Source of the DNA: an uncultured Agrobacterium sp. | GTDB lineage: Bacteria > Pseudomonadota > Alphaproteobacteria > Rhizobiales > Rhizobiaceae | Direction: 5' to 3' | Assembly (NCBI GenBank): GCA_913777615.1 | Contig: CAJYTK010000003.1 | Span: forward strand, 1 to 64,000 | Length of the DNA stretch: 64,000 nt | Shown here: piece by piece, positions 9,098 through 16,992 of the stretch | Position numbering within the stretch: the stretch's first letter is position 1 | Layout of the letters: each line of letters opens with the position of its first letter | The notes under the pieces: model-generated | Databases searched by the model: none | What the model saw: only the letters and a program-made list of their open reading frames with translations | What the model was told of the DNA's origin: nothing | Made by a program: the position numbers and the translations under genes

Positions 9098-10048
9098 TTG
9101 AGCGATATAAAGCTATTTTCTTTCAATGGCCCAAACGTAACTGAACTCGCCGGTGCTGCGGTCCAGGTCGAGAAGTCACTTCAAAAGCTATTTGAAGCGA
9201 ATTTGGAAGCTTTGCTCGGGATCCGATTTCTTGCCAGTGAACATTCAACCGGTGCAGTGCATGGCGGCAGGATTGATACGCTGGGCGTAGACGAGGACAA
9301 TTCGCCAGTCATTATCGAATACAAGCGTTCGGTGAATGAGAATGTTATCAATCAAGGGCTCTTTTATCTTGATTGGTTGCTCGATCATCGCAAGGAATTT
9401 CAATGGCTGGTGATGGAGCGTCTGGGGCCGGAAGTAGCTAAAGCTGTCGATTGGACTGCACCGCGTCTGCTTTGTATCGCCGGCGATTTCACGCGGTATG
9501 ATGAGCATGCAGTCAAGCAGATTGCCCGAAACATCGAACTTATCCGTTACCGTAAGTTTGGCGAGAATTTGCTAATGATCGAACTCGTGCATGCGCCCAA
9601 GTCAGCCAGGACTTTCGGGCCGGTGGTCAGTAAGGCTACAACGACAGAGGCCTCCCCCAAGGTCGAGTCGGACGACAGCGATCCCTATTGGAGAAATCGA
9701 ATGTCCTATCGACTCTCCCAGTCTTCGAGCGAATTGCGCGACATTTACGACGCCGTGCAACAATTTATCTTGGGGCTCGGTGACGACGTGCAGGTGAAAG
9801 AGTTACAACAATATACAGGATTTAAGCGGCTCAAAAATTTCGTGTGCCTGCAGATCTATCCGCAGGCACGCAGTGTGGTGGCATACCTTAAAGTGAATCC
9901 GTCCGCAGTTGAACTCGAGGAAGGCTTCTCTCGGGACGTGAGGAATATTGGTCATCACGGGACAGGAGATCTAGAGCTTTCGTTGAAGTCGATGTTGGAT
10001 TTTGAGAAAGCACAAGCGCTGCTGCGGCGGGCGTATGAAGAAGGGTAG
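9098..10048 (+). CDS. PD-(D/E)XK nuclease-like protein with C-terminal DUF5655-type domain
   Basis: A 316-residue protein divergent from hsdM. Residues about 60-100 carry RIDTLGVDEDNSPVIIEYKR, a PD-(D/E)XK-type nuclease pattern (D, then E-Y-K) close to the DUF91/NucS-like group. The C-terminal quarter (about 225-315) resembles DUF5655, often fused to such nucleases beside restriction systems. The start is a TTG: an upstream TTG at 9083 is also open, but GGAG at 9088-9091 lies six bases before the TTG at 9098, which I therefore prefer. Its role is unknown; a DNA-cleaving accessory defence protein is an inference from fold and position. Confidence 0.72.
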   Translation: MSDIKLFSFNGPNVTELAGAAVQVEKSLQKLFEANLEALLGIRFLASEHSTGAVHGGRIDTLGVDEDNSPVIIEYKRSVNENVINQGLFYLDWLLDHRKEFQWLVMERLGPEVAKAVDWTAPRLLCIAGDFTRYDEHAVKQIARNIELIRYRKFGENLLMIELVHAPKSARTFGPVVSKATTTEASPKVESDDSDPYWRNRMSYRLSQSSSELRDIYDAVQQFILGLGDDVQVKELQQYTGFKRLKNFVCLQIYPQARSVVAYLKVNPSAVELEEGFSRDVRNIGHHGTGDLELSLKSMLDFEKAQALLRRAYEEG

Positions 10049-10173
10049 CCTGTCTTAAGACCAACGCTACGGAGAAATCTCTGTGGTCAACTTTATCACC
10101 TATGGAAATTGTATCAGACTTGCTGCAAGTCTATCTTTAGTTGATCGCGGTAAAATTGTAAGGCAGCTCGTAA

Positions 10174-10905
10174 ATGGATTTCTTTATTAGGTTTCTCGAT
10201 GTTGCTGCGTGGCCGATCGTCGCCATCATCGGGATAATGGTTTTAGGTCCTGGCGGTGTTCTACTGGCGTTTACAGACCGTTTGGGCCGGTCCATCAGCG
10301 ATTTCACGCGAGCTATTCCAGAATTGAAGGAGACGGCGTCTGTTCTTCGCTCCGATACCGAAACCTTGGTTGCAAAAGCACAAGAGATAACCACGAGGTT
10401 CTCTGAAGAGTATAAGGGACTGGAGGACCGAATCGACCGTCTTTCTAAACGTATCTCTGACCAACTCACAGAAGTCCGGGAAGCGCTGGACGAGATGGAT
10501 AAATCAAGGATTGTCGAGGTCCAGGAGGAGATAAATAGGGTTGTCGATAGCTCACTGCCTGATGAGGAAAGTGTCATAGTAGCTACTGAATCAGAGCCAT
10601 CTGCCGATGAGATGATGGATATTCTAAAAGGCGAATGGGACACCCTTGTTGAGACACTTAGAGAACGGTTAGGTAATCCAGAATACTTCGATCGCCGTCA
10701 GATCGGTGCGATGGCTTGGCGGCTTTCCCACGGGAGACGAACGAACAAAATCAGCAAAGAAGATGCTGAACTAATCGCCGAGCTTCACTCGCAATTTAAG
10801 CGCTTCACGCGTCTATCATCTTCGAAAGACGAGTGGCTGACAGGAGATGTGTTCTCCTCGTTCCTTAGTGGCATCCGCAAGGCACAGGGTGCGTTGTCCG
10901 TCTAG
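10174..10905 (+). CDS. Membrane-anchored coiled-coil protein of unknown function
   Basis: I do not recognise this 243-residue protein. Residues about 5-35 form one hydrophobic segment (DVAAWPIVAIIGIMVLGPGG), a likely transmembrane anchor. Residues about 45-130 are charged heptad-like sequence predicted as coiled coil. The C-terminal 90 residues form a small soluble domain containing MMDILKGEWDTL and MAWRLSHGRRTNKIS. It lies between the restriction nuclease and the tRNA-Ser remnant, on the same strand as the preceding gene but 125 bases away. Position in a defence island suggests, but does not show, a defence role. Confidence 0.6.
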   Translation: MDFFIRFLDVAAWPIVAIIGIMVLGPGGVLLAFTDRLGRSISDFTRAIPELKETASVLRSDTETLVAKAQEITTRFSEEYKGLEDRIDRLSKRISDQLTEVREALDEMDKSRIVEVQEEINRVVDSSLPDEESVIVATESEPSADEMMDILKGEWDTLVETLRERLGNPEYFDRRQIGAMAWRLSHGRRTNKISKEDAELIAELHSQFKRFTRLSSSKDEWLTGDVFSSFLSGIRKAQGALSV

Positions 10906-11005
10906 GTCATATTGACACACACGCGGCGCAATTTATCGCTTAGCTAACCTGATCAGCATGGCGCCATGGCTGTGGCTATGAACGGCCCGCTTACCACAGC
11001 GCGCC

Positions 11006-11064
11006 GGAGAGGTGGCAGAGTGGTCGAATGCACCGCACTCGAAATGCGGCGTACCTGCAACGGC
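11006..11064 (+). pseudogene. 5' fragment of tRNA-Ser (CGA anticodon)
   Basis: The 59 bases match the acceptor 5' strand (GGAGAGG), D-arm, anticodon arm with CGA (CACTCGAAATGCG) and start of the variable arm of a rhizobial tRNA-Ser. The sequence then changes: no T-arm (GGTTCGAATCC) or 3' acceptor strand CCTCTCCGCCA follows. The tRNA cannot fold or be aminoacylated. The break is 66 bases from the outer end of the scrambled IS66 element, so a rearrangement involving that element is the simplest cause. Confidence 0.8.
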
Positions 11065-11160
11065 ATCCTACGCCAGATACTTATTTATTGCGTTTTGGCG
11101 AAACAAACGCAGCGCGCCCTCAGAAGGCGGTAAGCGGCAAGCTGAGACCGTTCAGCCCGT

Positions 11161-11275
11161 CTAATTCCAGGGCATGAGTGCATCGATATCGCTGCTGGGC
11201 CATCCTTTGGCGATGCGCTCGAGGGTTTGGGTGAGCCAGGCCTCCGGATCGACGTCGTTTATCTCGGCTGTTTAT
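11161..11275 (-). pseudogene. tnpC: IS66 TnpC C-terminal fragment
   Basis: Read on the minus strand, this stretch gives INDVDPEAWLTQTLERIAK and ends in DIDALMPWN before a TAG at 11161-11163, the characteristic C-terminus of IS66 transposases. It is separated from the TnpC N-terminal half by about 490 bases of unrelated sequence. Confidence 0.7.
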
Positions 11276-11379
11276 ACCGACTGGCGAACGATGCCGAATG
11301 CCTCTTCTGATAATAACGGTCTATCGGGCGTTCCCGGCAGGTTTGGCCGGGTGCCGGTGGATGACACCCGGCATATTTC

Positions 11380-11764
11380 TCATGGTGAGAGGGCGTTCAG
11401 GAATTCCAGAAGCCGGTCGCTTGGTCGAAATCGCTCGGCCTTGACGCGTTCGTACGGCTTCAGCTTTGCGAGTGCAGATTCCTTCAGTTCGAGATGTGCA
11501 TGAAGATAGGTCAGCGTCGTTTCCATCGCCTCATGGCCCAGCCACAGGGCAATGATCGAGCGACGCCAGCTTGTAGCAACTCCATGGCGGCGGAGTGCCG
11601 CAAGACATGGGGTGACACCCGCTTCGACCGAAGCGAGGCGCATTGCTCACGTGCTCTGGCAACATACTTGTTCCAGCAGTGCCTGTACGCCGTCAGCGCT
11701 GAGCTTGCCACCGTGTATGTTGGGAAAGAGCGCCGTTGCGCTCCGCTTTCTGTCTCGTCAGCGA
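11380..11764 (-). pseudogene. Tyrosine recombinase C-terminal fragment inserted in tnpC
   Basis: The minus strand encodes the catalytic end of a phage-integrase-type recombinase: SPHVLRHSAAMELLQAG (HxxR motif), then ALWLGHEAMETTLTYLHA with the conserved His and nucleophile Tyr, ending ELKESALAKLKPYERV and a stop at 11380. It is not in one frame. Upstream residues FPNIHGGKLSADGVQALLEQ are in a second frame, and a third frame starts at the LGHE block, so at least two indels have occurred. The N-terminal half of the enzyme is absent. The LGHE/YLHA style resembles recombinases that occur in tandem trios, but this is only a resemblance. Confidence 0.72.
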
Positions 11765-12537
11765 AGATACGCGCAGCCTTCTTGATCTCGGCGAGGATGT
11801 AGTCGGCCAGGATATCAAGTTCAAAGCCGAGCTTACCCATCCACTGAGCCATCAGCTTCCGGTCAAGCTCCACCTTGTCGCGGGCATAGATTGCCTCCTG
11901 CCGACAGAGCGGAAGGCTATCGGCATACTTCGAGACGGCGATCTGCGCGAGAAGCGCTTCCGTCGGAATGCCCGCCTCGATAATGTGCGGGGGTGCGGCG
12001 GCCTGAATGACGCCGTCTTCATTTTTGAAGGCATACTTCGGTCGGCGTGTAACGATGACGCGGAACTTCGCCGGCACGACGTCAAGTCGCTCCGAGACGT
12101 CTTCTCCGATCAGCACCTTCTGTTTGTCGACGTGTTCGGGCAGTTCATCCGGCTCGATCACCACTTCGACCCGCTCAAGATGAGGAGCAAAGCCCTTACG
12201 CGGTCTCGGCGGACGCTTTTCGGTATCGGCTGCACCCTTGTTCACCTTGGCCCGAATCGCCGCGATACCGGTCTCGATTTCCTCGAAGACAAAGGCCTGC
12301 TTCTCATCATCGATGCCAGGAGAGCCGAGCTTTTTCGATCGCCGGCCGAAACAGGCACGATCGAAGGCTTTCAGGACCTGGGTCAGTCGTTCCATGAGTT
12401 CATCAGCATCGGCGTTTCTGGCTTTTAGGTCTGCGACCTCGCTCAAGAGCATCGGTGCGCGCTGCCTTCTCGGCCATGGCAAGGACCATAGCTTTCAAAG
12501 TCACTATATCATCCAGGAGCTGCAGATCGGGCGGCGT
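11765..12537 (-). pseudogene. tnpC: IS66 transposase TnpC, N-terminal half, frameshifted
   Basis: The natural start is ATG at 12537 (MTPPDLQLLDDIVTLKAMV). The frame is lost near 12455: the next block LLSEVADLKARNADADELME is in another frame. The reading then runs through the zinc-ribbon-like and linker regions to ADYILAEIKKAARIFADET and ends abruptly at about 11765, where recombinase sequence begins. The DDE catalytic core that should follow is missing. The product would be inactive. Confidence 0.8.
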
Positions 12538-12612
12538 CATGACGTCTACTAGAACATATTTGCTCCGATTTTCCTGCCCTTTCAGGGGGTTGATACACTT
12601 TGCCGCAGGCAT

Positions 12613-12957
12613 TTACCCAACAATCTCCGGCGGCTTCACCGCCACCGAGCGCACCCGTTTCCAGTCCATGCCGTCAACGAGCGCCATGTGCCGGGCACGG
12701 TTGAGCTGGACTTGGTTGTGGCCTATCGGCGGCCAGCAAAACTGCGCCTTCTCCAGTCGCTTGGCGTAAAGGCAAACCCCGGATTTATCCCGCCAGGCGA
12801 TCTTGATCCGGTCGGCCCGTTTGGCCCGGAAGACATAAAGCGAGCCGTTGAACGGATCACTGCCAGTATCCCGCACCAGCGACAGCAGGCTGTCCGGCCC
12901 TTTGCGGAAGTCGATGGGATGGCTGGCCAGGAAGACCTTTACACCTGCGGGGATCAT
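12613..12957 (-). CDS. tnpB: IS66 family accessory protein TnpB
   Basis: A 114-residue protein of the IS66 Orf2 family, recognised from the start MIPAGVKVFLASHPIDFRKG and the block GSLYVFRAKRADRIKI. It is needed for IS66 transposition, in an undefined way. Its start overlaps the tnpA stop by four bases, and it reads towards tnpC. It appears intact, although the element it belongs to is dead. Confidence 0.9.
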   Translation of the reverse strand: MIPAGVKVFLASHPIDFRKGPDSLLSLVRDTGSDPFNGSLYVFRAKRADRIKIAWRDKSGVCLYAKRLEKAQFCWPPIGHNQVQLNRARHMALVDGMDWKRVRSVAVKPPEIVG

Positions 12958-13340
12958 GCTGAGCGAACCGCCCGGATCACGCGCTGCAGATGCGCTTCTT
13001 CGATATGCCGGCCGACCCGCACGACGATACCGTCAATGACGATTTCGACAACGGGGTTGGCGTCAGGTGCGACGCTCTGCGGATCAACTGCCGCTGGTGC
13101 CTCTCCAGGCTTATCACTGGCCAACAGCTCTCTACGCCAGCGGTAGAGTTGAGATGGCAAGATACCGATCTGCCGCGCCACGGCCGACATGTTCAAACCA
13201 GGCTGACAGATCTGCTCAACCGCTGTCTCATTAAATTCGTCAGACCAGAACCGTCGCAACTGTAGCGGGGACCCGTCCAGGCGATCGGGCACCGCCTCGA
13301 TCATTCGCATCAACCCAAAGCAAGCCGCAGGTCCAGACAT
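12954..13340 (-). CDS. tnpA: IS66 family helix-turn-helix protein TnpA
   Basis: This 128-residue protein has the Orf1 (TnpA) HTH typical of IS66 and IS3 elements: FNETAVEQICQPGLNMSAVA followed by QIGILPSQLYRWRREL. The C-terminal part VVEIVIDGIVVRVGRHIEEA matches IS66 Orf1 tails. It is the first gene of the IS66 operon. A start a few codons later (MIEAVPDRL) is equally possible. Confidence 0.85.
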   Translation of the reverse strand: MSGPAACFGLMRMIEAVPDRLDGSPLQLRRFWSDEFNETAVEQICQPGLNMSAVARQIGILPSQLYRWRRELLASDKPGEAPAAVDPQSVAPDANPVVEIVIDGIVVRVGRHIEEAHLQRVIRAVRSA

Positions 13341-13424
13341 AGATCCTCACATCCAAAGAACTCGTATGCCCGAAATACCTTACTCAGCATCAGACCCGCC
13401 AGATGGAGTCTCCTTGCCGCTTCC

Positions 13425-13707
13425 TTTCGATTTGACGGTCGTCATGGTTCGCCTTCATCATGAGGCAGCGCCAGCTCCGGCTGGACCCGCTTTTAGAGGT
13501 AACGGGTATCGACGCGATTGCGGGGCGGCCGCTGATATTCGCGGTTGCACCTCAATCTCGCCGTGCCATCCAGTGAGTAAAGTCCGCTTCCTGAACACGC
13601 GTCTGTCCTTTTGTACAGCCAGACCTGAGCCAACCCAAGTTTTTAAGCTTCCGGCGTACTGGGCAAAGGCAACACGCAGCATCACCAAACTACTGTTTAT
13701 AATAACG
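13425..13707. other. Gene-poor stretch
   Basis: This stretch lies between the IS66 end and the next gene. Both strands have short open frames, but none shows a recognisable motif or a convincing ribosome binding site. It may hold degraded mobile-element sequence. Confidence 0.4.
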
Positions 13708-14061
13708 CTAAGTAAGTGGGGATTTAGCGTTTCCGAAGAAGTTATACACATCAGCTTTTTCGATGTCAGTCGGCTCTTGCGTTAAGGTATCTTCATAGGC
13801 TGTGATGTGATCCAAGACTTTCTGAGAGGTCTCCTCGTTGTATTCAAGGGCCGAACCTACCTCTGACTCAATACTTTCAACTGCGCTTAAAGTTGCCTCT
13901 TTGACACGCGCGCTCACCGGCTCGTCAAAAACCTCGGCAAAAATATCTTTGCCTTCTTCTTCCAGGTACGGCGAACCTTTAAAATATCGACTGAGGAAAT
14001 ACGCTATCTCCCGCTTTTCTTCGACAGAGAAATCTACCAGCGCTTCGTTGAGATCAATCAT
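13708..14061 (-). CDS. Acidic protein of unknown function, second gene of a pair
   Basis: I do not recognise this 117-residue, strongly acidic, mostly helical protein. The ATG at 14061 (MIDLNEALVDFSVEEKREIA) is preferred to the GTG at 14088 because it follows the upstream stop by four bases. The sequence includes FLSRYFKGSPYLEEEGKDIF and a helix-rich C-terminus ending NFFGNAKSPLT. No transmembrane segment or catalytic motif is visible. Coupling to the upstream gene suggests the two act together, for example as effector and partner or as toxin and antitoxin. Confidence 0.6.
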   Translation of the reverse strand: MIDLNEALVDFSVEEKREIAYFLSRYFKGSPYLEEEGKDIFAEVFDEPVSARVKEATLSAVESIESEVGSALEYNEETSQKVLDHITAYEDTLTQEPTDIEKADVYNFFGNAKSPLT

Positions 14062-14065
14062 CGTG

Positions 14066-14563
14066 TCACCCGATCTTGATGACGTCAAATGCCGTCGTAG
14101 GCACGTCCGCCACGATGTATTCTTGCGACAAAGGGTTTGCCCTCGCCTTCACCGGAACCGCCTGAACATATGGCAAGACATCGGACTTTGGTAGTACACA
14201 CAATATAGGTCTAAAATGTTCAGGAGTGGCCATTTTGCAAATAGCCAATATTTCGTCTCTTTGACCCATATCAATCTTACCGCGCTTCAGCATGACATCT
14301 GCACCCCGACGTATGCCAAGTCGTTTGACTTTAATGATGGTACCATGAAGGTCACCGCCATCAACCTCGCGCTTCAAATCTTGATAAATCTGCAATGGGG
14401 ATGAGCTGGGCGGCACCGTGAAAACCGGCGTCGCCATGTCTGACCCGAAGTATGGTGTGCACCATGTATAGTGTAGACCCCCATAGAACCGCATATTTAT
14501 GTTATACGCAAGGAACGTTATAGTAGAATATAGTACAGGTTTGTCGATAGTTGGCGCAGACAT
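14066..14563 (-). CDS. Protein of unknown function, first gene of a pair in the defence island
   Basis: A 165-residue protein I cannot place. I use the ATG at 14563 (MSAPTIDKPVLYSTITFLAY); the open frame continues further upstream but with residues unlike a folded protein. Visible features are an aromatic-rich N-terminus (NINMRFYGGLHYTWCTPYFG), a Pro/Ser-rich turn (PVFTVPPSSSPLQIYQDLK), and a block GTIIKVKRLGIRRGADVMLK that could be a small beta-barrel or nucleic-acid-binding surface. The downstream acidic partner begins four bases after the stop. The flanks are IS66 debris on one side and a dnaE2 remnant and CBASS on the other. Confidence 0.6.
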   Translation of the reverse strand: MSAPTIDKPVLYSTITFLAYNINMRFYGGLHYTWCTPYFGSDMATPVFTVPPSSSPLQIYQDLKREVDGGDLHGTIIKVKRLGIRRGADVMLKRGKIDMGQRDEILAICKMATPEHFRPILCVLPKSDVLPYVQAVPVKARANPLSQEYIVADVPTTAFDVIKIG

Positions 14564-14925
14564 ATCCGCGATGATCCCATATGAGCATATGCACGCAGTC
14601 GTAGAGCGCTGAATGCGAGACGTTATAAATAACATACAAGCCACAGCCCCCAACGGATGGCAAGCTCGCATTTATTGGGGATTGAGCTTAGATTGAAATC
14701 GCTCTGGTCACAAAGACCCTTGGGTGGGCGATCTTACTGGTTATACCAAGTAGCATAGGATGGTTGCACGGGACGCCGCGCCAAAAGCGCGAGAAGCATA
14801 CCAGTGCGGCGGGAGCCCCGTTACGGATGAATGGAGGACGCCTGCTTCCATAAACAACCGTAGCAACCTAAAACGTCGGCTCGTGGGTCATCACGCCAAG
14901 TCCCTCGGGCCTTATGCTAACGGGA
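14564..14925. other. Stretch without a supported gene
   Basis: This stretch must hold the promoter of the minus-strand two-gene module. I see no conserved protein in any frame and no clear operator. Confidence 0.4.
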
Positions 14926-15190
14926 AACCGATTTCCAATTGTCGGGCGACATCCGGCTCGGTAAGTTCCTGCGCCGTCCGGGCTTCTCGCGATGATGCGG
15001 CCGCGAAGAGCTGCAGAGGTTCGTCCCGCAATGCCTTCAGCGCGGCGCCCTAGCCGGAAGCAGGGATGGAAGCCGTCAGCATCGGCGGTCTGAGTGAGGG
15101 CCACAACTGGGACGCCCCGTGCTGCAGAGATCGTCAATCGAGGTGAACGCGCCCCCTGCCCATACTGCGACAAACCGGGCGGCATAGCAA
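14926..15190 (-). pseudogene. dnaE2: Fragment of error-prone DNA polymerase DnaE2
   Basis: Three successive pieces on the minus strand, in different frames, align in order with the C-terminal region of rhizobial DnaE2: AARFVAVWAGGAFTSIDDL, then GVPVVALTQTADADGFHPCF, then ALKALRDEPLQLFAAASSRE. The last piece ends LEIGFPLA and a stop. Indels separate the pieces, and the polymerase catalytic core is missing. In this group dnaE2 belongs to the imuA-imuB-dnaE2 mutasome, often plasmid- or island-borne, so this is a relic of such a cassette. The family call is from memory of the motif pattern. Confidence 0.65.
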
Positions 15191-15423
15191 CTGGACAGGC
15201 CTTTCACCCCTAAGCATTTCCATTTCAGCTTAACTTTACGAGGGGCTGACAGCATTAGTTTCTCGACAGTATCGACGAGTTAAAGCCAGTCCGAGCCAAC
15301 GCATGAAAGTCTGCTCTCGCCAGACCCGGCCATTCGCATGCCGTCAAGAAATCGTGCGACGAGATGACTCTGCTTTTCTGACGAACAGAAAAAGAAAATT
15401 AGCCCTTTTAAAGCGATCCCTAA

Positions 15424-16983
15424 ATGACCATATTCAAATGCCTCTGGCGTGGGGACGCCATTTTCTTGGCGGGGCGATTGTCAAAAGCAGTTACGCCGCG
15501 GTGGCACGGTGACAGTTACCAATCCCGCTTCTTTTGGATCCATGCGGCATCGCTGCTGGATCCGGGTCGGCCTGAGGTGGTTGAGGTCACCTTCGAGGCC
15601 GACGGCCCGAAGGCCTTCGACGACGTCGTTGTCCGCTACGAGCCTGGCCGCCCGCGGGCTTCAGGACCGGGCCGCGTCACCGTCGACTATCATCAAATCA
15701 AGTGGCACGTCGACGCGAGCGGCCGGTTTGGCTTCAAGGATTTGACCGATCCCGCCTTCATCGGAGCGACGTCAGTCTCCATTCTTGAACGGCTGAAGAC
15801 GGCGAAGGAGAAGGCGGAGGACGGCGCCGCCTTTCATCTCATCACCACTGACCGCGTTGCCGACGGCGACCAGCTCGGCGAGCTGATCTCGCAGGTGGAT
15901 GGATTACTACGACTTCAGATCCTGAAAGAGGGGAAGACCGCCAGAAGCAGGATGGGTGAGGTGCGCGAGTGCTGGCGCGAACACCTCGGACTGTCCTCCG
16001 ATGACGAGCTCTATGCCCTGCTCGATAGCCTCCATATCACCGAGGGTCACTCGTCCCTCGAGAAGCTGCGCCACGAGGTCAGCCTGAACTTCCGGCTCGT
16101 AGGTCTGGTCGGCGCCGAGAGCGAGACCGCGTTCATCTACGACGAGGCAGCCAAGCAACTCCTAATCAAACAGGTGAACCGCTTCGACCGGACGAGCTTC
16201 CAGCAGTGGTGCGAGACCGAGAAGTGGTTCTCGCCGAAGATTGTCATCGCGCGTCGCAGCGTCGCCCTCGCCACCTTCTTTTCCCGCCCAACCCCCGCGC
16301 ATATGCGCGGCGCGGACGAGGAGAGCACGTTGAGCCTGGTGGATCGGTTCGAGGGTCGTCATCTGCGCGAAGGCGTCGCATGGTCTGACCTGAAGACCCC
16401 CATCGTCGACTTCCTAAAGACGAGGCTAGCCGAGCAGCCGGCAATGCGGCTATTCCTCGAGGCGCATTCTTCCGTGGCGTTCCTCGCCGGGTCGGCGCTG
16501 CGCTTCAAGGATGGTGCCGATGTCGAGATTGTGCAGAAGGGCGACCGAAACCCAGGCATCGTGTGGGACTCGACCGACGGAGCCGACGGTCCACCTCCCT
16601 TGATCAACAGCGAGATAATCGGGACAGGCAAGGATATCGCGTTGGCGATCGGCCTCACCCGCGACCCGACCGAGACGGTGAGGGCTTATGTCGGGCGTTG
16701 CCTGCCGGATGTGGGTACTATCCTGCACGTCTCGCCCGCCGGCGGCGTCAGCCAGAACGCCATCGTCGGTGGGCAGCACGCCGCGACCCTCGCGACGGCG
16801 ATCGCCGACGCGGTCAGAGCGGTTCGGAAGCCGGCGGGCACAGTGCACGTCTTCCTGGTCGCGCCCAACGCCTTCTCGTTCATGCTCGGCCAGCAAGCCG
16901 AGGCCATGGGGCGCTGCATACCCTACGAGTTCGACTTCAGCGGCCAGACCGATGGCAGCTACCAGCCAACCTTCATCATTTGA
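15424..16983 (+). CDS. cap4: CBASS effector Cap4: endonuclease-SAVED fusion
   Basis: A 519-residue protein with the Cap4 layout. The N-terminal domain (about 30-220) is a DUF4297-like PD-(D/E)XK endonuclease, with GDSYQSRFFW near the start, acidic FDDVVVRYE (66-73) and the catalytic Q91-x-K93 in VDYHQIKWHV. The C-terminal domain is SAVED, the nucleotide-second-messenger sensor, ending in GTVHVFLVAPNAFSFMLGQQ and IPYEFDFSGQ. Binding of a cyclic oligonucleotide would activate promiscuous dsDNA cleavage. The first 28 residues are atypical and the ribosome site is weak, so the start may be later. It is the first gene of the CBASS operon; the CD-NTase begins nine bases downstream. Confidence 0.88.
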   Translation: MTIFKCLWRGDAIFLAGRLSKAVTPRWHGDSYQSRFFWIHAASLLDPGRPEVVEVTFEADGPKAFDDVVVRYEPGRPRASGPGRVTVDYHQIKWHVDASGRFGFKDLTDPAFIGATSVSILERLKTAKEKAEDGAAFHLITTDRVADGDQLGELISQVDGLLRLQILKEGKTARSRMGEVRECWREHLGLSSDDELYALLDSLHITEGHSSLEKLRHEVSLNFRLVGLVGAESETAFIYDEAAKQLLIKQVNRFDRTSFQQWCETEKWFSPKIVIARRSVALATFFSRPTPAHMRGADEESTLSLVDRFEGRHLREGVAWSDLKTPIVDFLKTRLAEQPAMRLFLEAHSSVAFLAGSALRFKDGADVEIVQKGDRNPGIVWDSTDGADGPPPLINSEIIGTGKDIALAIGLTRDPTETVRAYVGRCLPDVGTILHVSPAGGVSQNAIVGGQHAATLATAIADAVRAVRKPAGTVHVFLVAPNAFSFMLGQQAEAMGRCIPYEFDFSGQTDGSYQPTFII

Positions 16984-16992
16984 GGTCTGTTT

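Larger units (their letters stand above)
11130..13424 (-). mobile_element. Decayed, rearranged IS66-family element
   Basis: One end at 11130 starts GTAAGCGGCAAGCTGAGACC, typical of IS66-family termini. A degenerate inverted match, GTCTCCTTGCCGCTTCC, lies at 13408-13424. Between them, on the minus strand, are the three IS66 genes tnpA, tnpB and tnpC; tnpC is broken and its middle is replaced by part of a tyrosine recombinase. I see no 8-base target duplication. The element is not autonomous. Confidence 0.75.

Noticed and set aside
11006-11095. A complete tRNA-Ser gene
   Set aside because: The T-arm and 3' acceptor strand are missing, so only a fragment is reported.
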